NCBI RefSeq assembly: GCF_900188345.1
Contig: NZ_FZOD01000021.1
Span: forward strand, 85,571 to 149,570
From: Streptosporangium subroseum
Lineage (GTDB): Bacteria > Actinomycetota > Actinomycetes > Streptosporangiales > Streptosporangiaceae
Reading direction: 5' to 3'
Length of the DNA stretch: 64,000 bases
In this document: in pieces, positions 33,342 to 41,923 of the stretch
Position numbering within the stretch: the first letter of the stretch is position 1
Layout of the letters: each line of letters opens with the position of its first letter
The notes under the pieces: generated by a model
The model's database searches: none
Told to the model about the DNA's origin: nothing
The model's input: only the letters and a program-made list of their open reading frames with translations
Program-made: the position numbers and the translations under genes

Positions 33342-33845
33342 TCAGAAGTGGAAGCCGCCCGGGCGGCCGTTGCGGTCGGCGAGCAGGCCCGCGAGAGTCG
33401 CGAGGGCGATCTCGGCCGGAGTGCGGGAACCGATGTTGAGACCCACCGGGCGGTGCACCTGGGCGATCTTCTCGGGCGGCACGCCCAGCTCGGTGAGCGC
33501 CTTGACGTGAGGGCCCTCATGGCGGGGGTTGCCCATGATGCCGACCCACCGGACCGGACGGGCGAGGATGTCTCGCAGCACCGGCCCCACCTCGCCGCGA
33601 TGGTGATCGGTGACCACGACATCGGCCGTGTCGTCCAGCTCGGGGCCGGCGGAGGTCAGGGCTCCGGCGGGGGCGCGTGCCGGGTCCGGTTCCAGGAGCA
33701 GCGTGCGAAAGCCCAGTTCGGCGCCGAAGCTGAGCAGGAAGCCGGCGACGGGGGAGGCGAACACCGCGACCAGGGTGCGCGTCCCGCTCTCCGGCCGCAC
33801 GTCGCCGTGCGCCACCTCGCATGCCGGGTCAGGTACGTACGTCAT
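33342..33845 (-). CDS. XdhC-type Rossmann-domain protein (short form)
   Basis: The 167-residue protein matches the C-terminal Rossmann half of XdhC/CoxI proteins: TLVAVFASPVAGFLLSFGAE (about 24-43), VVVTDHHRGEVGPVLRDILA (about 77-96), VGIMGNPRHEGPHVKALTEL and VHRPVGLNIGSRTPAEIALA. Full XdhC proteins handle molybdenum-cofactor sulfuration and insertion for xanthine dehydrogenase. The N-terminal XdhC domain and any partner enzyme are missing here, so the role is uncertain; stand-alone forms like this exist. Confidence 0.85.
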   Translation of the reverse strand: MTYVPDPACEVAHGDVRPESGTRTLVAVFASPVAGFLLSFGAELGFRTLLLEPDPARAPAGALTSAGPELDDTADVVVTDHHRGEVGPVLRDILARPVRWVGIMGNPRHEGPHVKALTELGVPPEKIAQVHRPVGLNIGSRTPAEIALATLAGLLADRNGRPGGFHF

Positions 33846-34081
33846 GCCGCCAGCTTAGATGTCAGGCTCCCGCGAGCCGCGCTTCGAAACCGTGGCGAAT
33901 CCTCTCCGTGGACCGGGTCGTCGGCGCGGGCGGTTCCATCCACCTGGCGAGGTCATCGGATGCCACCTCACGGCGGTATGGAATGCATTATCCCTTTTTG
34001 GGTTGATTGTGGCGCTCTGTTGGGAGGTTTACGGGAACGTCTGAGCGCAGTCTGATGTGTCACGCGACGAGGAGATGTGCA

Positions 34082-34681
34082 TTGACTGCCAAGCGCACCA
34101 CCAAAGCAAAACGGAATGGCAGCAGCCAGCCGTGGCTGCACCTCAACGGCGTTGAGATCCAGGAGTTCGGCACGGTCCGGCAGTTCCCGCTCGGTCTCTC
34201 CTTCAACGCGAGGATGTACTCCTGCCAGCGGCTCAACCAGATCCTGGCCGACACTCAAATCCTCTACGGCCTCTACAAGAAGCACCACTGGCTGATGCGC
34301 GGCCCGACGTTCTACCAGCTGCACCTGCTGCTGGACAAGCACGCCGGGGAGCAGCTCGAGCTGGTGGACCTGATCGCCGAGCGGGTGCAGACCCTCGGCG
34401 GCGTCGCCATCGGCGACCCGCGGCATGTCGCCGAGGTCACCGTCATCCCGCGCCCGCCCAATGGCGCGGAGGAGGTCCCTTCGATGCTCTCGCGCCTGAT
34501 CGAGGCGCACGAGACGATCCTCATCGCCACCCATGACGCGGCGGCCCGTGCCGCCGAGATGGGCGACGACGGCACCAACGACCTTCTGGTCTCGAGCGTC
34601 ATCCGTACCGGCGAGCTGCAGACCTGGTTCCTGATCGAGCACCTGGTCGACACCCCGCTGGTCGAAGCTCCGCGGGAATGA
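34082..34681 (+). CDS. Dps/ferritin-like DNA-protection protein
   Basis: The 199-residue protein from TTG 34082 has a Lys/Arg-rich N-terminal tail (TAKRTTKAKRNGSSQ). The Dps four-helix bundle follows, with the ferroxidase segment KKHHWLMRGPTFYQLHLLLD (about 64-83) and KHAGEQLELVDLIAERVQTL. It should sequester iron and shield DNA under oxidative stress. GAGGAG lies 7 nt before the TTG, while upstream ATGs in the same frame lack such a site. The 236-bp upstream region (33846-34081) includes an AT-rich stretch (ATTATCCCTTTTTGGGTTGA) that probably holds its promoter. Confidence 0.88.
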   Translation: MTAKRTTKAKRNGSSQPWLHLNGVEIQEFGTVRQFPLGLSFNARMYSCQRLNQILADTQILYGLYKKHHWLMRGPTFYQLHLLLDKHAGEQLELVDLIAERVQTLGGVAIGDPRHVAEVTVIPRPPNGAEEVPSMLSRLIEAHETILIATHDAAARAAEMGDDGTNDLLVSSVIRTGELQTWFLIEHLVDTPLVEAPRE

Positions 34682-34796
34682 TCACCCTCGTCGGGAGACG
34701 ATCGGGGGGCGTACGGCGGGACCGGCCCGCACCGGGGAATGCTCAAGCACGGCGACTCCCGAGGAAGAGGCCGGCCGTCGCAATGATCCCCACACC

Positions 34797-35261
34797 CTAG
34801 GAGGCGGGGACTTCCCTGCGCCGTCGTACCGTCTCGCCGGCGGGGAAGCGGTCGGCCACGGCTCGAAGCGTGCTCAGCGTGGGGGCGATCGGCTGCCCGG
34901 CGAGCATTTCCTCGAGCGCGTCGTTCAGACCGTCCTGAACCGGTCGGACTCGCTCGGCCAGTTGCCTGCCGGCTGTCGTGAGCGTCAGTGTGACGTGCCG
35001 TCTGTCGCTCGCGCTGGTCGCCCGCTCGACGAATCCCGCGGTCACGAGCCGGTCCACCAACCTGCTCGGATTGGCCCCGGACTCGCATACCAGCAGCTCA
35101 CCGAGTCCGGAGAGGGTGAGGGGCCCGCGGTCGTCGAGGACGCTCACCACCTCTGCCTGAGAGGGCGTGAGACCGAGCGGGCGGAGTGCGGCGGCGAGGA
35201 TGCGGTTTCCCTCTCGCTGCACCGCCAAGACCAGGTAGCGGAACTCTTCGGCGTCCCTCAC
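34797..35261 (-). CDS. MarR-family transcriptional regulator
   Basis: The 154-residue protein has a MarR winged helix: LRPLGLTPSQAEVVSVLDDR (about 27-46), ANPSRLVDRLVTAGFVERAT (about 63-82) and SDRRHVTLTLTTAGRQLAER. It is the regulator closest to the metallo-beta-lactamase-fold gene 209 bp away on the same strand. A palindrome GATGAC-GT-GTCATC at 35342-35355, upstream of its start, may be its operator. Confidence 0.88.
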   Translation of the reverse strand: MRDAEEFRYLVLAVQREGNRILAAALRPLGLTPSQAEVVSVLDDRGPLTLSGLGELLVCESGANPSRLVDRLVTAGFVERATSASDRRHVTLTLTTAGRQLAERVRPVQDGLNDALEEMLAGQPIAPTLSTLRAVADRFPAGETVRRRREVPAS

Positions 35262-35341
35262 TCGTGCGGATCCTTTCTCGGCGGAGAACTCTCGAGGGGA
35301 GCAGTTCTCGTACGTCCTCGCACGTGCATGTTATGGCAGAT

Positions 35342-35355
35342 GATGACGTGTCATC
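35342..35355. promoter_or_regulatory. GATGAC-GT-GTCATC palindrome upstream of MarR
   Basis: A perfect 14-bp palindrome lies 81 bp upstream of the MarR start. It could be an autoregulatory operator; the sequence differs from the palindrome found before the lactonase-like gene. Confidence 0.4.
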
Positions 35356-35470
35356 GGCCTGTCCGGTGAGGGCGGCCGGCGATATCCCTGTCCGCTCCTT
35401 TGGTGAATCCCGGGTGGGTCGGGTCGGATAGGTGACGCGTTGCGGTGAGGGGCGGTGAAGCGGCCCGGTC

Positions 35471-36349
35471 TCAGGCGCCCCGCCCGTGGCTGAGCGCCTT
35501 GGCGAGGCGATCGGCCGCTCCGGGGTCGTGAGCTGCCAGAACCGCCAGATCGGGCATCGTGGCCCGCAGGGCGTTCACCTTGCTCACCGCGTCACGCATC
35601 TGCTTCTTGTCGCCGATGCCGGGCAGTTGGCCGGCGGCCAGGAGGTTGTCGTCGTAGGTGAGGTCGCCCACCATGATCAGCGGCGCGTGGTCCGGGCGGC
35701 GAACCAGCAGGGAGAGCGATCCGGGTGTGTGCCCCGGAGTGGGCAGGAGCAGAAGGCTTCCGTCGCCGAACAGGTCGTGGCCGGTGCTGAACGGTGCCAC
35801 CGCCGGATCCGCGAGCGGTTCAGGGGTGACCCGCTTCCAGTTCAGCCCCGGCAGGTCGATGTGCGACGGCATCAGGCCACGCGCCTCCGGCAGTGGCTTG
35901 TGCAGGGACTCCCACTCGTCGTGGCTGGTGATGATGTCGGCGTGGCCGAGCAGCGGCAGCCCGCCGATGTGGTCCTGGTGAAGGTGGGAGATCACCGCGG
36001 TGTCCACGTCGCCGATGGCGTACCCCAGCCTGGACAGGCCGGCCGTGAGCGTCTCGTTCGGTTCGATGGCGAATTTCGCGAGGCGCGAGTAGACCAGCCC
36101 GTTGAACCCTCCGGGGAAGTAGTTCGGGTCGGTCACCGACGCGCGGTCCTGCCCGGTGTCGAAGAGCACCACGCCGTCGCGATGCTCGATCACGTAGACG
36201 TTGATCGGCCGGGGAGCGGTCCACCGTGTCGAGGTGAACAGCCAGAAGTAGAGGTTCTTCCATGTCGGTCCGACGTGCTCTGGCCGGATGGACACCGAGC
36301 CGGTGCTGATGACGGATACACGCTTGATCGGATCTGCCGAGGCGTTCAT
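35471..36349 (-). CDS. Metallo-beta-lactamase-fold hydrolase, N-acyl-homoserine-lactonase-like
   Basis: The 292-residue protein has the zinc motif SHLHQDHIGG (HxHxDH at about 121-126), a second-shell GHTPGS (about 207) and AAHDPG near the C-terminus (third His). The early PINVYVIEHRDGVVLFDTGQ segment is typical of the AiiA/AttM lactonase branch. It may open lactone rings of signals or xenobiotics; the true substrate is unknown. It is cytoplasmic, with no signal peptide. Confidence 0.85.
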   Translation of the reverse strand: MNASADPIKRVSVISTGSVSIRPEHVGPTWKNLYFWLFTSTRWTAPRPINVYVIEHRDGVVLFDTGQDRASVTDPNYFPGGFNGLVYSRLAKFAIEPNETLTAGLSRLGYAIGDVDTAVISHLHQDHIGGLPLLGHADIITSHDEWESLHKPLPEARGLMPSHIDLPGLNWKRVTPEPLADPAVAPFSTGHDLFGDGSLLLLPTPGHTPGSLSLLVRRPDHAPLIMVGDLTYDDNLLAAGQLPGIGDKKQMRDAVSKVNALRATMPDLAVLAAHDPGAADRLAKALSHGRGA

Positions 36350-36372
36350 TCGAGGCCCTCCAAGAGGTTCTA

Positions 36373-36397
36373 TGTCGTGTCATTAAATTACACGACA
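36373..36397. promoter_or_regulatory. TGTCGTGT-N9-ACACGACA palindrome before the lactonase-like gene
   Basis: The perfect 8-bp arms are separated by an AT-rich 9-bp spacer (CATTAAATT) and lie 24 bp upstream of the start codon. Symmetry and position fit a regulator operator overlapping the promoter, perhaps for the nearby MarR protein. Confidence 0.6.
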
Positions 36398-36750
36398 CAC
36401 ATATGACCGTCAAGACTCATCCCGGTGCCGGCCCATCAAGGGGCCCCGGGCTTTGCCGCGTGGGACCTGGATGGCAATGCGGAGATTTCCAGCGGATATG
36501 CCGCCGACCTGGGATGGGGGGAGGCCCCTGCGACCGAGGTGTCGGTTCGCCGGGGGTGCGGCCATGGGGGGAGGGCCCGTCGCAGATCAATCGATGGGGC
36601 CGGCGGCGAGCGCACCGCCGCCTGACCGCATCCCCGTACCGTTCTCATGGCGGCGCCGGCCGTACTCCTGAAATCCCGGAGCGGAACGCGGCCGGTCGGC
36701 CCGGTGAAGGCCGTCGGCCTCGGCTTCCGAGTCGGGCGGTCGCCATCGAT

Positions 36751-36816
36751 TTATTGATCTACATTGTAAAGCCGCTGGTTTTTTGCAAGATCATTTGCAT
36801 ATATCGACTAAAGACC
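36751..36816 (+). repeat. Structured AT-rich repeat element, copy 1
   Basis: The element reads TATTGATCTACATTGTAAAG, then 14 nt, CAAGATCATTT, 10 nt and ACTAAAGACC. The same three blocks in the same order occur at 53262. TGATCT and AGATCA in the first two blocks are complementary, and TACATTGTA is itself a palindrome. In the two copies the spacer lengths (14 and 18 nt) differ out of frame and spacer sequences are unrelated. Conservation is therefore at DNA or RNA level, not protein level. Confidence 0.75.
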
Positions 36817-36869
36817 GAGCCCCTGAAAGCAAGGCCCGCAAGCGGTTTGCGGGGCCGAGACCGGTGTAC

Positions 36870-36934
36870 GGGGCGTCGGTAAGACTCGTGCGGCCAGATA
36901 CACGCGATTGAGTTCGCCCAGGTCAGCGGTGGCC
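36870..36934 (+). repeat. Left terminal inverted repeat of the cassette
   Basis: It begins GGGGCGTCGGTAAGACTCGT and contains CGTG-N10-CACG, a version of the hairpin seen perfectly in the right copy (CGTGCA-N6-TGCACG). It matches the solitary copy at 57198 in 55 of 65 positions. Confidence 0.8.
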
Positions 36935-37239
36935 CTACTGATCGGTGGGGAGACGGCTGACGGCGTCTTCGAGGCCGGCGTGGGTAGGCAGGGTGTAGCC
37001 AGCGCGTTGATCGGGCCTAAAGTCCCGAGGCCACGCTCAGGCCAAGTCCGTTCGGGGGTCGGTCAAGATACGACGGAAACCGGCAACCAGTGATCTTGAG
37101 TTGAACCTGCCGCAGGTGAGGTGCTGGGGCGGATCGGCGTCGGCTGCCCGACCAGGGACAGCGATGCGCAAACGCAGCCGGAGGCCCGATCTTGTGTCAC
37201 CGTTCGCAGTGGACTTCTTCGCGTACCCGCTCAGATCGG

Positions 37240-37821
37240 TCAACGGCGCACCCGATAGCGCAGGTGAAGCACCCGGTTGCCCTGAATCACCACGTCAGGA
37301 TCCTCCAGCAGGTGCTGCGCGTCGACCGACCCGAAGTAGCGCTTGCCGGACCCGAACACCACGGGTACGACGTCCATGCGCACCTCGTCGACCAGACCCG
37401 CGGCAAGCACCTGGCCACCGACGTCGCCGGCGGCGACCTCGACCAAGCGGTCACCCGCAAGCTCCTGCGCCTTGGCCACGGCTGCCTCGACACCGTCGAC
37501 GAAGTGAAACGGCGCCTCGGGGTCCCAGCCCTCGGGCTCCGGCCGGTGTGTCACGACGACCACGTGGTCGATCCCGCTCGGAGGCTTCCCGTCCCAGCCG
37601 TCCGTCATGTCGAAGACGTGGCGGCCGACGATCGTGACTCCGATCTGGTCCCAGTACGCCCGGGTGTAGTCGTAGGACGTCTGCGACACCTTCAGCTCGC
37701 CGCTCTCGTCCAACGGGATGTCACCGCTGGACAACCAGTCGAACAGCGGTCCGGGCTGGTCATTCTCGTCCGCGACGAAGCCGTCCACCGACACCGAGCC
37801 GTACATGACCACCTTGCCCAC
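37240..37821 (-). CDS. Dihydrofolate-reductase-like (RibD C-terminal/DHFR fold) protein
   Basis: The 193-residue protein from GTG 37821 starts VGKVVMYGSVSVDGFVADEN, the opening of the actinobacterial DHFR-like family. It continues IGVTIVGRHVFDMTDGWDGK (about 69-88), VVVVTHRPEPEGW and VDEVRMDVVPVVFGSGKRYF. It probably binds NADPH and reduces an unknown pteridine or ribosyl-pyrimidine-like substrate; true FolA function is unlikely. GAGGAGAG lies about 6 nt before the GTG. It is the only gene inside the inverted-repeat-bounded segment, so it may be a mobile passenger. Confidence 0.85.
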   Translation of the reverse strand: MGKVVMYGSVSVDGFVADENDQPGPLFDWLSSGDIPLDESGELKVSQTSYDYTRAYWDQIGVTIVGRHVFDMTDGWDGKPPSGIDHVVVVTHRPEPEGWDPEAPFHFVDGVEAAVAKAQELAGDRLVEVAAGDVGGQVLAAGLVDEVRMDVVPVVFGSGKRYFGSVDAQHLLEDPDVVIQGNRVLHLRYRVRR

Positions 37822-37836
37822 GGGGCTCTCCTCTGC

Positions 37837-37853
37837 TTTGGGGTGCCCCCAAA
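37837..37853. promoter_or_regulatory. TTTGGGG-TGC-CCCCAAA palindrome before the DHFR-like gene
   Basis: A perfect 7-bp inverted repeat with a 3-nt spacer lies 15 bp upstream of the GTG start. It could be an operator or a 5'-UTR hairpin. Confidence 0.45.
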
Positions 37854-37959
37854 TTAGCGTGTCGTGAGCTGTCGCTCTTGTACGAATCCGCACCAATACT
37901 GGCCGCAGCCGATCATCTACGTCGGGCGATCCCGGAAAGATCCCGTAACGGTCCGTCAA

Positions 37960-38024
37960 GGGCATCGCTGACCTGGGCGAACTTAATCGCGTGCACCTGG
38001 CTGCACGAGTCTTACCGACACCCC
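37960..38024 (-). repeat. Right terminal inverted repeat of the cassette
   Basis: Read on the reverse strand it begins GGGGTGTCGGTAAGACTCGT and matches the left copy in 58 of 65 positions. It contains a perfect 6-bp hairpin CGTGCA-N6-TGCACG (37990-38007). Confidence 0.8.
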
Positions 38025-38098
38025 TGTACGTCGCGGGCGAACTCCCGGATGCCGGTCCTCGGTGTGGCGGGTTCCTTCCGCCGTCCGCGGCCCTCGGC

Positions 38099-39268
38099 TC
38101 AGGGGCGCGTCGCCCGGGCGCGGGGGCGCAGGGCGCCGGCTGAGGCGGCCATGAACGCGGCGAGGAGGGCGGGGATGCCCAGGGCCATCGGCAGGCTGAG
38201 GAGCTCGGCGGCGCCGCCGATGATGGCGGGGCCGGCGACGAGTCCGGCGTAGCCGATGGTGGCGACCTGGGCTATGGCCTCTCCGGCGCGGGCGGGGTCG
38301 TGGTTTCCGGCCGCGGAGAAGACCTGGGGAACGATGGTGGCCAGGCCGAGGCCGAACAGGGCGAAGCCGGTGATGGCGACGGGGACGGTGCCGATGAGCA
38401 GTGCGGTGCTCAGGCCGAGGGCGGCGATGATGCCGGAGTAGCGGACCAGGCGGACGGGGCCCAGGCGCAGGGCGAGGTGGTCGCCGGCGAAGCGGCCGAT
38501 GGTCATGGCGGTGGAGAAGGTGGCGAAGCCGAGGGCGGCGAGTCCCTGGGAGGCGCCGAGGTCTTCGAAGAGGTAGACGGCGGTCCAGTCGACGGCTGCG
38601 CCTTCTCCGACGAGTCCGGCGAAGGCGACGATGCCCATGAGGGCGATCCAGCCGGTCCAGCGGGCGCGGGCGGGCGTGGTGGTGCCGGTGGTGGGCGGGG
38701 TGTGGGGCAGGAGGTGGCGTCTGGCGTAGAGGGAGATGAGGGCGAGGGGGATGCCGACGGCGGCGAGGGTGGTGCCGGCGCCGAGACCGAGCCAGGCGAA
38801 TGCGCCGCCGATGCCTGCGCCGAGGAGGCCGCCGATGCTGAACATGCCGTGGAAGGAGGACATGATCGGGCGGCCGTAGGCGCGTTCGACTTCGACGCCG
38901 TGGGCGTTCATGGAGACGTCGAGGGAGGCGTTGACGAGGCCGAACACGAAGAGCGTGGCGACGAGGGCGGGCAGGTTGGGGGCGTAGCCGGGGGGGATGA
39001 CGGTGAGGGCGGTGATGATGGCGGCGGGGGTGATGAGGCGGGCGCTGCCGAGGCGGTCGGTGAGGCGTCCGGCGAAGCGCATGCCGATGACGAGTCCGGC
39101 GGCGACGGCGAAGAGGCCGTAGCTGAGTTGCCCGGCGCTGAGGTCGAGGTTCTGTTTGACCGCGGGGATGCGTGCGGCCCAGGTTCCGGAGACGGCGCCG
39201 AGCAGGAGGAAGAAGTAGGACACGGCTCGGCGGGCGTTGACGGCTTGCCGGGTCGTGGTGGGGCTCAT
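38099..39268 (-). CDS. MFS transporter (fucose-permease / YbjJ-like)
   Basis: The 389-residue protein has 12 predicted helices, with NARRAVSYFFLLLGAVSGTW at the start, RFAGRLTDRLGSARLI as the loop 2-3 motif, VEVERAYGRPIMSSFHGMFS and a long hydrophobic C-terminal half. It likely exports or imports a sugar or drug by proton coupling. ATG 39268 is chosen (AGAGG 6 nt upstream); a TTG at 39307 would add 13 residues. Confidence 0.87.
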   Translation of the reverse strand: MSPTTTRQAVNARRAVSYFFLLLGAVSGTWAARIPAVKQNLDLSAGQLSYGLFAVAAGLVIGMRFAGRLTDRLGSARLITPAAIITALTVIPPGYAPNLPALVATLFVFGLVNASLDVSMNAHGVEVERAYGRPIMSSFHGMFSIGGLLGAGIGGAFAWLGLGAGTTLAAVGIPLALISLYARRHLLPHTPPTTGTTTPARARWTGWIALMGIVAFAGLVGEGAAVDWTAVYLFEDLGASQGLAALGFATFSTAMTIGRFAGDHLALRLGPVRLVRYSGIIAALGLSTALLIGTVPVAITGFALFGLGLATIVPQVFSAAGNHDPARAGEAIAQVATIGYAGLVAGPAIIGGAAELLSLPMALGIPALLAAFMAASAGALRPRARATRP

Positions 39269-39271
39269 GGG

Positions 39272-39299
39272 CGCCTCTGGGGTTTGAGGTTCAGAGGCG
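39272..39299 (-). promoter_or_regulatory. CGCCTCTG-N12-CAGAGGCG hairpin covering the MFS ribosome-binding site
   Basis: The perfect 8-bp inverted repeat ends 3 nt before the MFS start. In the mRNA its right arm contains the AGAGG Shine-Dalgarno, so folding would hide the ribosome-binding site. It could alternatively be a DNA operator. Confidence 0.5.
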
Positions 39300-39633
39300 A
39301 TATTCAATCATGTCCGGCATCGGTGGGCGGGTCGATGGCAGGGCGCCGGCCGGGAGGGGGCGGCTGAGCAACGGTCGTGAATTCGGCGGAGTCGGTCTTG
39401 GTCTGGACCGACTGGACTGATGTGGCCTTGAGGAGCTGGTCTTGCAGGCCGGTGGGTGCGCTCGGGCGGGGCGAGGATGCCGGTGATTTCCGTGGATGAC
39501 CAGGGCGGCGCCGTCTCCAGTGCTTCCATCAGCGGCTCTGCCCACTGATTCCCGGGTCAGTGGGGATGAGGACTTCGAGGCGGTGGCGATCGCTCATCGC
39601 CGGACGTCCGGGCGGGGTCTGGCGGGCTCGGCG
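39300..39633. other. 334-bp intergenic region, nothing supported
   Basis: It lies between the MFS start region and the aldo/keto reductase stop. Reverse-strand fragments resembling a broken small ORF (MSDRHRLEVLIPTDP, then WAEPLMEALETAPPWSSTEI in another frame) are present but not identifiable. Confidence 0.4.
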
Positions 39634-40608
<975 letters not shown>

Positions 40609-40622
40609 GGTGTTTCTCCTCG

Positions 40623-41660
40623 TCAGGACTGGCGGATGAGGACCTTGAGGGCCTCGCGGCGGTCCATGGCAGCGTAGCCGTCGGGGGTCTGGTCGAGGCT
40701 GATGGTGCGGTCGAAGACCCTGCCCGGCTGGACGGCGCCGGAAAGGACGTCGGGCATGAGCTTCTCGATGTAGGCGCGCGCGGGGGCGGGCCCGCCGGTC
40801 AGGGTGATGTTGGCGCCGAACAGGCTGGCGAAGCCGACCGGGGCGTCCTCGTACTGCGGTGCCCCGACCCGGGAGATCACTCCGCCGGCCCGGACCACGC
40901 CGATCGCCTGCTCGTAGGCGGGCATGTGGCCGACGGCCTCCAGCACCTTGGCCGCGCCGTGGCCGCCGGTCAGCTCCCGGACCTTGGCGATGCCCTCCTG
41001 CCCGCGTTCGGTGACCACGTCGGTGGCGCCGAACGCGCGGCCGAGGTCGGTGCGGTCCTTGTGCCGTCCCATGAGGACGATCTGCTCGGCGCCCAGCTGC
41101 CGGGCCGAGAGCACCGCCAGCAGGCCGACGGCGCCGTCGCCGATCACCGCGACCTTGTCGCCGGGGCCGACGTTCGCGCGCTTGGCGGCGTGGTAGCCCG
41201 TGCCGTACACGTCGGAGAGGGTCAGCAGGTGCGGCAGGAGCTCGGAATCCTCGCCGACGGGCGCCTTGACCAGTGTCCCGTCCGCCAGCGGCACCCGGAC
41301 GGCCTCGGCCTGGCCGCCGCCGATTCCGCCGGTCGCCCAGAAACCGCCGTGCAGGCAGGAGGTCTGCAAGCCCTCGCGGCAGAACTCACACGTGCCGTCG
41401 GACCAGGCGAACGGTGCGATCACCAGGTCGCCCCGCTTCACCGTCGACACCTCGCCGCCGGTCTCCTCCACGACGCCGATGAACTCATGTCCCATCGGGG
41501 ATGCCTCGCCGGCGGGCATCGAGTGGTAGGGGTGCAGGTCCGATCCGCAGATACAGGTCGTCACGACTCGTACCAGGGCGTCGGTCGGCTGCTGGATCAC
41601 CGGGTCCGGGACCGTGTCGATCCGCACATCCCCCGCGCCGTACATGAATGCTGCTCGCAT
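40623..41660 (-). CDS. Zinc-dependent alcohol dehydrogenase (MDR family)
   Basis: The 345-residue protein has zinc-ligand motifs TTCICGSDLHPYH (catalytic Cys about 37), MGHEFIGVVEE (His-Glu about 58) and a reduced structural-zinc lobe (GTCEFCREGLQTSC, fewer Cys than classic ADH). The Rossmann motif is VAVIGDGAVGLLAVLSARQL (about 168-187). It is upstream of and probably cotranscribed with the aldo/keto reductase. GGAAGG is about 7 nt before ATG 41660. An inverted repeat GGTCAAAG/CTTTGACC (41685-41757, 57 bp apart) is in the upstream region. Confidence 0.92.
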   Translation of the reverse strand: MRAAFMYGAGDVRIDTVPDPVIQQPTDALVRVVTTCICGSDLHPYHSMPAGEASPMGHEFIGVVEETGGEVSTVKRGDLVIAPFAWSDGTCEFCREGLQTSCLHGGFWATGGIGGGQAEAVRVPLADGTLVKAPVGEDSELLPHLLTLSDVYGTGYHAAKRANVGPGDKVAVIGDGAVGLLAVLSARQLGAEQIVLMGRHKDRTDLGRAFGATDVVTERGQEGIAKVRELTGGHGAAKVLEAVGHMPAYEQAIGVVRAGGVISRVGAPQYEDAPVGFASLFGANITLTGGPAPARAYIEKLMPDVLSGAVQPGRVFDRTISLDQTPDGYAAMDRREALKVLIRQS

Positions 41661-41923
41661 GTGTCTGCCTTCCTTGACGTCACCGGTCAAAGCCCTACCC
41701 GGGCTCCGCAAAACGCGGCCTCCCTGGAGGGTCATCTCCAGCAAACGTCCTTTGACCCGGCAGTGGCAGTGCCTGTCGTTTCGGGTAACGCCGGTACCTG
41801 CTTCGGCGGGGAGGCGTCGCCTACCGTGAGATTCATGGACGACCGCATCAAAATCCAGGAGTTCCTCACCGCCTACGGCGGAGATCGGGGCCTGCGGGGA
41901 GATCGGGAACGAGGTGAACGGCG
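41661..41923. promoter_or_regulatory. Promoter region of the alcohol dehydrogenase operon
   Basis: The 263-bp gap carries GGTCAAAG at 41685 and its complement CTTTGACC at 41750, candidate half-sites for a looping or tandem-dimer regulator. No complete gene is present. Confidence 0.4.

Larger units (their letters stand above)
36398..37239. other. 842-bp region without genes, containing repeat elements
   Basis: No coding region is supported. The region holds the AT-rich structured element at 36751-36816, a hairpin CCCGCAA-N5-TTGCGGG at 36835-36853, a TGTAC target duplication at 36865, and the left terminal repeat of the cassette described separately. Between 36935 and 37239 several short frames exist but none is recognisable. 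Confidence 0.5.
36870..38024. mobile_element. Putative non-autonomous transposed cassette carrying a DHFR-like gene
   Basis: The 1,155-bp segment is flanked by 65-bp imperfect inverted repeats (36870-36934 and 37960-38024, 58 of 65 identical) whose outer ends are GGGG. The 5-bp direct repeats TGTAC at 36865-36869 and 38025-38029 sit exactly flush with them. No transposase lies inside. GGGG ends with a 5-bp target duplication are typical of Tn3-family transposons, so it may be a Tn3-derived miniature element with a passenger gene; the family assignment is inference. Confidence 0.6.

Noticed and set aside
39308..39604. Broken reverse-strand ORF (MSDRHRLEVLIPTDP followed by another frame)
   Set aside because: Codon pattern is plausible but no family is recognised and the frames do not join without two changes.
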